Positions 6,284 to 9,612 of a stretch of 9,612 nt of DNA are shown here, piece after piece. Source of the stretch: Pseudolabrys sp. (GTDB lineage: Bacteria; Pseudomonadota; Alphaproteobacteria; Rhizobiales; Xanthobacteraceae); assembly GCA_019246455.1 (NCBI GenBank), contig JAFAQJ010000350.1:1-9612 (forward strand), given 5' to 3'. The notes below the pieces were generated by a model. That model saw only the letters and a program-made list of their open reading frames with translations, made no database searches and was not told the DNA's origin. Numbering within the stretch: position 1 is the stretch's first letter; every line of letters begins with the position of its first letter. The position numbers and the translations under genes were made by a program.

Positions 6284-7585
6284 ATGCACGGCATGACGCC
6301 CAAAAACGTGAAAAAGCGCGGCAGCAAAAAAACCACGGCGCCGGCGGCGGAAGTGTCGGGCAGCACAGCCCCGCTCAACATTTATGCGCAACACGCCGAC
6401 TACAAAAAGCGGCACATGGCGTTCCCAAGCTCGGCCTATCTGCGTAGCGCCGCGCCGAAGAAAGTCCCGCTGTTTGCCTATGAATATGGCGACACCGGCG
6501 CCGGCGCCGATGTCGGCATCGCCCACAACTGGTCGGCGTTCGACAACATCAAGATCGTGCCGCGTTATGGCGCGCTATCGGTGCCGCCGCCGGTCGAAGT
6601 CGAACTGTTCGGCAAGCGCTATTCGGCGCCGCTCGGCATTGCGCCGATGGGCGGGCCGTCGCTGGTATGGCCGGCCGCCGACCTCGCGATGGCACGCGCG
6701 GCGCAGGCTGCGCGCGTGCCCTACACACTCGGCGTTGCCGGTGGCGCGACCATCGAGCAGGTCGCCGAAGTCGCGCCCGACGTGTTCTGGCTTCAGCTCT
6801 ATCGCTTCTGGAAGAACGAGCATGCGATCGGTTTTGATCTCATTCGCCGCGCGCAAGCCGCCGGCGTCCACGTGCTCGCGCTCACCGTCGACGTGCCGAT
6901 GCGCACCACGCGTACCCGCGAGAGCTATGCGGGCTTAGGCGGCGAATTCAAGCCGACCCCACGGATGATCTACGAGATGCTCAAGCGTCCGAAATGGTTG
7001 ATGGCGCTGCTCACCGACGGATATCCGCGCTTTGCCACGATTGGTCCGTATGCTGGCCAGAGTCCGACGACCAATGAGACCATTCGCTTCGCGCGCCAGA
7101 ACATGGGCGGCATCTTCACCTGGGATGAGATCGCGCGATACAGAGACAAGTGGAAGGGGCCACTCGCGCTCAAGGGCATCCTCCATCCGGAAGACGCCGA
7201 GAAGGCGGTATCGCTCGGCATTGAGGGCATCTGGGTGTCGAACCACGGCGGCCGCCAGATCGAAGCGCTGGCGCCATCGATCGATTGTCTGCCTGCGATC
7301 GCCGCGGCGGTCGGCAAGAAGGCTACCATCTTGCTGGATTCCGGCGTGCGCAGCGGCCAGGACGTGATGCGCGCGCTCGCGCTCGGCGCGCAGGCCGCCT
7401 TCGCCGGCAAGGCGTTCCTGTGGTCGGTCGGCGCCATGGGCGACGACGGCCCGGTGCATCTGATCGATCTGATGATCGAGGAGTTGCGGGCGTCGCTCGG
7501 TCAGATCGGAGCCGCCTCTCCGGCAGCGGCGCGTGACGCCGAGATTCGTCATCCCGGCGCGTGGGCCTTCCGCCGCAAGAAGTAG
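6284..7585 (+). CDS. FMN-dependent alpha-hydroxy-acid oxidase/dehydrogenase
   Basis: This is a TIM-barrel flavoenzyme of the glycolate oxidase/L-lactate dehydrogenase (LldD) family, which oxidises L-2-hydroxy acids to 2-oxo acids using FMN. The active-site set is intact by alignment to spinach glycolate oxidase: Y68 (YEYGDTGA), Y173 (QLY), T201 and D203 (TVDVP), R212, K297 (LALKGI), and H321 with R324 (VSNHGGRQ). The FMN-phosphate loop LDSGVRSGQD (351-360) is present. In the following segment the usual GRP reads GKA (375-377). The protein has 433 residues, longer than most relatives, because of a Lys/Ala-rich N-terminal extension of about 35 residues with no signal peptide or membrane helix visible. 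The start has AGGGGA at 6272-6277, six bases away. The substrate (lactate, glycolate, mandelate or another) cannot be told from sequence, so no gene symbol is given. Confidence 0.9.
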   Translation: MHGMTPKNVKKRGSKKTTAPAAEVSGSTAPLNIYAQHADYKKRHMAFPSSAYLRSAAPKKVPLFAYEYGDTGAGADVGIAHNWSAFDNIKIVPRYGALSVPPPVEVELFGKRYSAPLGIAPMGGPSLVWPAADLAMARAAQAARVPYTLGVAGGATIEQVAEVAPDVFWLQLYRFWKNEHAIGFDLIRRAQAAGVHVLALTVDVPMRTTRTRESYAGLGGEFKPTPRMIYEMLKRPKWLMALLTDGYPRFATIGPYAGQSPTTNETIRFARQNMGGIFTWDEIARYRDKWKGPLALKGILHPEDAEKAVSLGIEGIWVSNHGGRQIEALAPSIDCLPAIAAAVGKKATILLDSGVRSGQDVMRALALGAQAAFAGKAFLWSVGAMGDDGPVHLIDLMIEELRASLGQIGAASPAAARDAEIRHPGAWAFRRKK

Positions 7586-7628
7586 GTCGCAACAGCTCTG
7601 CGCTCAGCGCGGTGGCCAATCCTGGAAT

Positions 7629-7649
7629 AGGCGGCTACAAACGCCGCCT
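7629..7649 (+). other. GC-rich hairpin just before the MFS gene's ribosome-binding site
   Basis: AGGCGGC (7629-7635) pairs perfectly with GCCGCCT (7643-7649) around a 7-base TACAAAC loop. The stem ends two bases before the Shine-Dalgarno GGGAG (7652-7656). No T-run follows, so it is not an intrinsic terminator. A second small palindrome, GCGC-TCA-GCGC (7600-7610), lies just after the oxidase stop. The arrangement resembles the glyA leader, where a stem also abuts the ribosome-binding site. Confidence 0.45.
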
Positions 7650-7663
7650 CCGGGAGATGATTC

Positions 7664-8896
7664 ATGTCGACGGTTGCCTCGAGCGCCGCCACGGTCACCA
7701 CCAGCGATACTGGCATTGACGACGCACTAGCGCGGCGCAACGCGCGGGTGCTGGCAGTCGCGCAAGCTTTAGCAGGCGGCAACAACACCGTCATTGTCTC
7801 GACCGGCGCCATCATCGGCTCCGTGCTGGCGCCTGACAAAGGTCTGGCGACGCTGCCGATCACGTTCATGGTGCTCGGAATGTGGCTTGGCACCCTCCCG
7901 CTCGGAGTCCTGGCGCGGCAATTCGGCCGCCGCGCGGCGCTGCAGGTCGGCTCGTTCTTCGGCGTCCTGTCGGGCCTGATCTCCTATTCGGCGACCATGG
8001 GCGGGTCGTTCTGGATTCTGCTCCTCGGCACTTTTTGTGGCGGGCTCTATGCCGCCGCGCATCAATCCTATCGTTTTGCCGCGGCCGATACCGCGAGCGA
8101 GCATTTCCGTCCGAAGGCCGTTTCGTGGGTGCTGGCCGGCGGTGTGTTTGCCGCCGTCATTGGTCCACAACTCGTCATCTTCACCAAGGATTTGCTGTCG
8201 CCGCATCTGTTTGCCGCAAGCTATCTCGGCCAATCGGCCTGTGCGCTGCTCGCCGCGCTCGTACTGCAGTTCGTCAAAGTGCCGCGCGCCGCACAGCGCC
8301 ACGCCGAGCCGGCGCGCAAGCTCGGCCACATCGCATTGACGCCGCGCTTCATCATCGCGGTGACCTGCGGCGTCGTCAGCTATTCGATGATGAACATGGT
8401 GATGACGTCGGCGCCGCTGGCGATGGTCGGTTGCGGGCTCACCGTCACCGACGCCGCGCTGGGCATCCAGTGGCACGTGCTTGCGATGTACGCGCCGAGT
8501 TTCGTCACCGGCAGCCTCATCAGCCGCTTCGGCGTCGAGCGTGTGACCAGTTTTGGATTGGCACTACTGGTGGCGGCAGGGGCGGTGGACTTGTCTGGTC
8601 TTACCGTCGGCCACTTCTGGACCGGTCTTGTCCTGCTCGGGCTTGGCTGGAATTTTTCTTTCATCGGCGCGACGACTTTGGTCACGCAGTGCCATCGGCC
8701 CCACGAACGCAACAAGGTTCAGGCCTTCAACGACTTTCTGATCTTCGGCAGCATGGCAATCAGCTCCTTCACCTCAGGCCAATTGCTGGCCTCATTCGGA
8801 TGGCACACGGTCAATGAGGTGATCTTTCCGTCGGTCTTGCTCGCTGTCGTCCTCTTGGCCTGGCAGTCGATGCAGAAACGGCGGAAGGCGGCTTGA
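7664..8896 (+). CDS. MFS transporter, 12 predicted membrane helices, substrate unknown
   Basis: This is an integral inner-membrane protein of the major facilitator superfamily, 410 residues. By eye there are twelve hydrophobic segments, roughly at 28-54, 61-81, 90-110, 114-135, 153-175, 180-204, 226-250, 266-287, 292-313, 317-340, 352-377 and 381-402. A basic cytoplasmic loop (about 205-225) divides the two six-helix halves. The loop after helix 2 carries a degenerate motif A, GVLARQFGRR (81-90), with the usual aspartate missing. The first 27 residues are a soluble Ser/Thr-rich tail. GGGAG at 7652-7656, seven bases before the ATG, supports the start. It follows the oxidase by 78 bases on the same strand, so it could import that enzyme's substrate or export its product; that is a guess. 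No FMN riboswitch is present, which leaves a flavin role unsupported. Confidence 0.85.
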   Translation: MSTVASSAATVTTSDTGIDDALARRNARVLAVAQALAGGNNTVIVSTGAIIGSVLAPDKGLATLPITFMVLGMWLGTLPLGVLARQFGRRAALQVGSFFGVLSGLISYSATMGGSFWILLLGTFCGGLYAAAHQSYRFAAADTASEHFRPKAVSWVLAGGVFAAVIGPQLVIFTKDLLSPHLFAASYLGQSACALLAALVLQFVKVPRAAQRHAEPARKLGHIALTPRFIIAVTCGVVSYSMMNMVMTSAPLAMVGCGLTVTDAALGIQWHVLAMYAPSFVTGSLISRFGVERVTSFGLALLVAAGAVDLSGLTVGHFWTGLVLLGLGWNFSFIGATTLVTQCHRPHERNKVQAFNDFLIFGSMAISSFTSGQLLASFGWHTVNEVIFPSVLLAVVLLAWQSMQKRRKAA

Positions 8897-8924
8897 GCCA
8901 TCGTCTACGCACAGGCGGTACCAA

Positions 8925-8947
8925 AAAGTTGCCTTCCGCTGAACTTT
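8925..8947 (+). promoter_or_regulatory. Inverted repeat AAAGTT-N11-AACTTT upstream of hppA
   Basis: Two perfect 6-base half-sites (8925-8930 and 8942-8947) are separated by 11 bases, 29 bases after the MFS stop. The spacing (T-N11-A) is the kind bound by LysR-type and other dimeric regulators. It overlaps the putative -35 and spacer of the hppA promoter, as an operator would. No cognate regulator is encoded nearby, and a 6-base repeat can arise by chance. Confidence 0.3.
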
Positions 8948-8957
8948 CTGGCATAGA
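8929..8957 (+). promoter_or_regulatory. Possible hppA promoter (TTGCCT-N17-CATAGA)
   Basis: TTGCCT (8929-8934) matches the -35 consensus at four of six positions. CATAGA (8952-8957) matches the -10 at three of six, with ideal 17-base spacing. Transcription would start near 8964 and give a leader of about 109 bases. The match is weak and no better candidate is seen between the MFS stop and hppA. Confidence 0.3.
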
Positions 8958-9003
8958 CCGCGCGCTTTTCCGGTCGGGGTGAAGCGCCCACAAAAGCGGC
9001 CAT

Positions 9004-9062
9004 CCTCGACGCTCCTGGTCCGGCGGGAGCGTTTTCCCGCCCGTACCAATCAAAAATCGAGG
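9004..9062 (+). promoter_or_regulatory. Structured hppA leader that can hide the Shine-Dalgarno sequence
   Basis: CCTCGA (9004-9009) is fully complementary to TCGAGG (9057-9062), which contains the likely hppA Shine-Dalgarno GAGG (9059-9062, ten bases before the ATG). Between these arms two hairpins compete. One pairs 9009-9017 with 9024-9032 (9 bp, one G-U) and runs into a TTTT at 9032-9035, like a weak intrinsic terminator. The other pairs 9022-9028 with 9035-9041 (7 bp, perfect). They share bases 9022-9032, so only one can form at a time. This could be an attenuating or translation-gating leader, or the MFS terminator. Confidence 0.4.
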
Positions 9063-9072
9063 TTTGGCCACC

Positions 9073-9612
9073 ATGACTACTTTGTGGGTGATCGTCGGCT
9101 GTGGCGTGCTCGCGATCCTGTACGGGATCTGGGCGATCGGCAGCGTTCTGGGCGCCGATGCCGGCAGCAAGAAAATGCAAGAAATCTCCAATGCCGTGCG
9201 CGAGGGTGCGCAGGCTTATCTCAAGCGTCAATACACCACCATCGCCATCGTCGGTGCCGTGATCTTTGTTCTGGTCGGCTTCACGCTCGGCTGGCTCGTC
9301 GCGCTCGGCTTCCTAATTGGCGCGGCGCTCTCCGGCGCCACCGGCTTCATCGGCATGAATGTCTCGGTTCGCGCCAATGTGCGCACCGCGCAGGCCGCGA
9401 TCAAATCACTCGCTGGCGGCCTCGAGCTGGCCTTCAAGTCGGGCGCCATCACCGGCATGTTCGTGGCTGGCCTCGCGCTCCTCGGCGTCGCGGGTTATTT
9501 CCTATTCCTCACCGGCGCGCTCGGCAAGGCTCCGAATGACCGCACCGTGATCGACGCACTGGTCGCCCTTGGTTTCGGCGCCTCGCTGATCTCGATCTTC
9601 GCCCGCCTCGGC
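9073..9612 (+). CDS. hppA: Membrane-bound proton-translocating pyrophosphatase (3' end outside the window)
   Basis: HppA hydrolyses cytosolic pyrophosphate and pumps protons across the membrane, saving energy under low oxygen or energy stress. Only the first 180 codons are present; the frame stays open to the right edge. The N-terminus has a first helix (about 3-25), then the conserved [20 protein letters not shown] (35-54), further hydrophobic segments at about 55-75, 76-97, 123-148 and 160-180, and [19 protein letters not shown] (91-109), all typical of the family. It ends in [11 protein letters not shown], just before the catalytic DDxxD-containing loop, which lies outside the window. The residues that separate K+-dependent from K+-independent enzymes, and H+ from Na+ pumps, also lie outside, so proton specificity is inferred from rhizobial relatives. 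A GAGG at 9059-9062 is the probable ribosome-binding site. Confidence 0.95.
   Translation, partial: MTTLWVIVGCGVLAILYGIWAIGSVLGADAGSKKMQEISNAVREGAQAYLKRQYTTIAIVGAVIFVLVGFTLGWLVALGFLIGAALSGATGFIGMNVSVRANVRTAQAAIKSLAGGLELAFKSGAITGMFVAGLALLGVAGYFLFLTGALGKAPNDRTVIDALVALGFGASLISIFARLG

Noticed and set aside
2837..8476. Three - strand open frames of exactly 235 residues (2837-3544, 3568-4275, 7769-8476)
   Set aside because: The shared length is coincidence; their translations are unrelated, Arg/His-rich and antisense to ribD, ribE and the MFS gene. All look like GC-driven shadows.
1..9612. Mobile elements, CRISPR, toxin-antitoxin, phage or defence genes
   Set aside because: No transposase, integrase, terminal inverted repeats, regular direct repeats or small paired genes were seen. 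The genes are a conserved chromosomal series, all on one strand, with similar GC-rich codon use.

Overview
The window comes from a high-GC alphaproteobacterium, almost certainly of the order Hyphomicrobiales (Rhizobiales), and most like the Bradyrhizobium/Xanthobacteraceae group. Grounds: an LdtR-type MarR regulator, a rhizobial-type GlyA, the compact nrdR-ribD-ribE-ribH-nusB-thiL series, and a membrane proton pyrophosphatase (hppA). All genes are on the + strand. It is mainly conserved housekeeping chromosome. I found no mobile element, tRNA, rRNA, CRISPR array or clearly novel system.

Layout. (1) 1-545: the 3' part of an ldtR-like regulator gene, an 11-bp hairpin just after its stop, and a good Rho-independent terminator at 511-545. 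(2) 546-6236: a tight operon-like series of glyA, nrdR, ribD, ribE, ribH, nusB and thiL. It is preceded by a perfect TATAAT at 577-582 and a strong hairpin abutting the glyA ribosome-binding site. Four junctions are overlaps or near-contacts (nrdR/ribD 4 bases, ribD/ribE and ribH/nusB 1 base each, nusB/thiL a 2-base gap). The ribE-ribH junction is instead a 55-base spacer with a strong Shine-Dalgarno sequence. (3) 6284-8896: an FMN-dependent alpha-hydroxy-acid oxidase and a 12-helix MFS transporter, each with its own ribosome-binding site and no clear terminator between them. (4) 8897-9612: a 176-base leader rich in alternative base pairing, then the first 180 codons of hppA, which runs off the window.

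How the genes fit together. GlyA supplies glycine and one-carbon units on tetrahydrofolate, and NrdR represses ribonucleotide reductase genes, so both touch DNA precursor supply. RibD, RibH and RibE carry out the deamination/reduction, lumazine and riboflavin steps; ribA and ribB are not in the window. NusB is a transcription elongation factor that works at rRNA operons. ThiL makes thiamine pyrophosphate. The oxidase uses FMN, the product of the flavin pathway next door, but that link is only suggestive. HppA uses pyrophosphate hydrolysis to pump protons.

The most interesting parts are RNA-level: the glyA leader hairpin, the ribE/ribH spacer, and the hppA leader, in which the Shine-Dalgarno sequence can be paired away and two hairpins compete. 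All were read by eye; none has been folded by program or tested.
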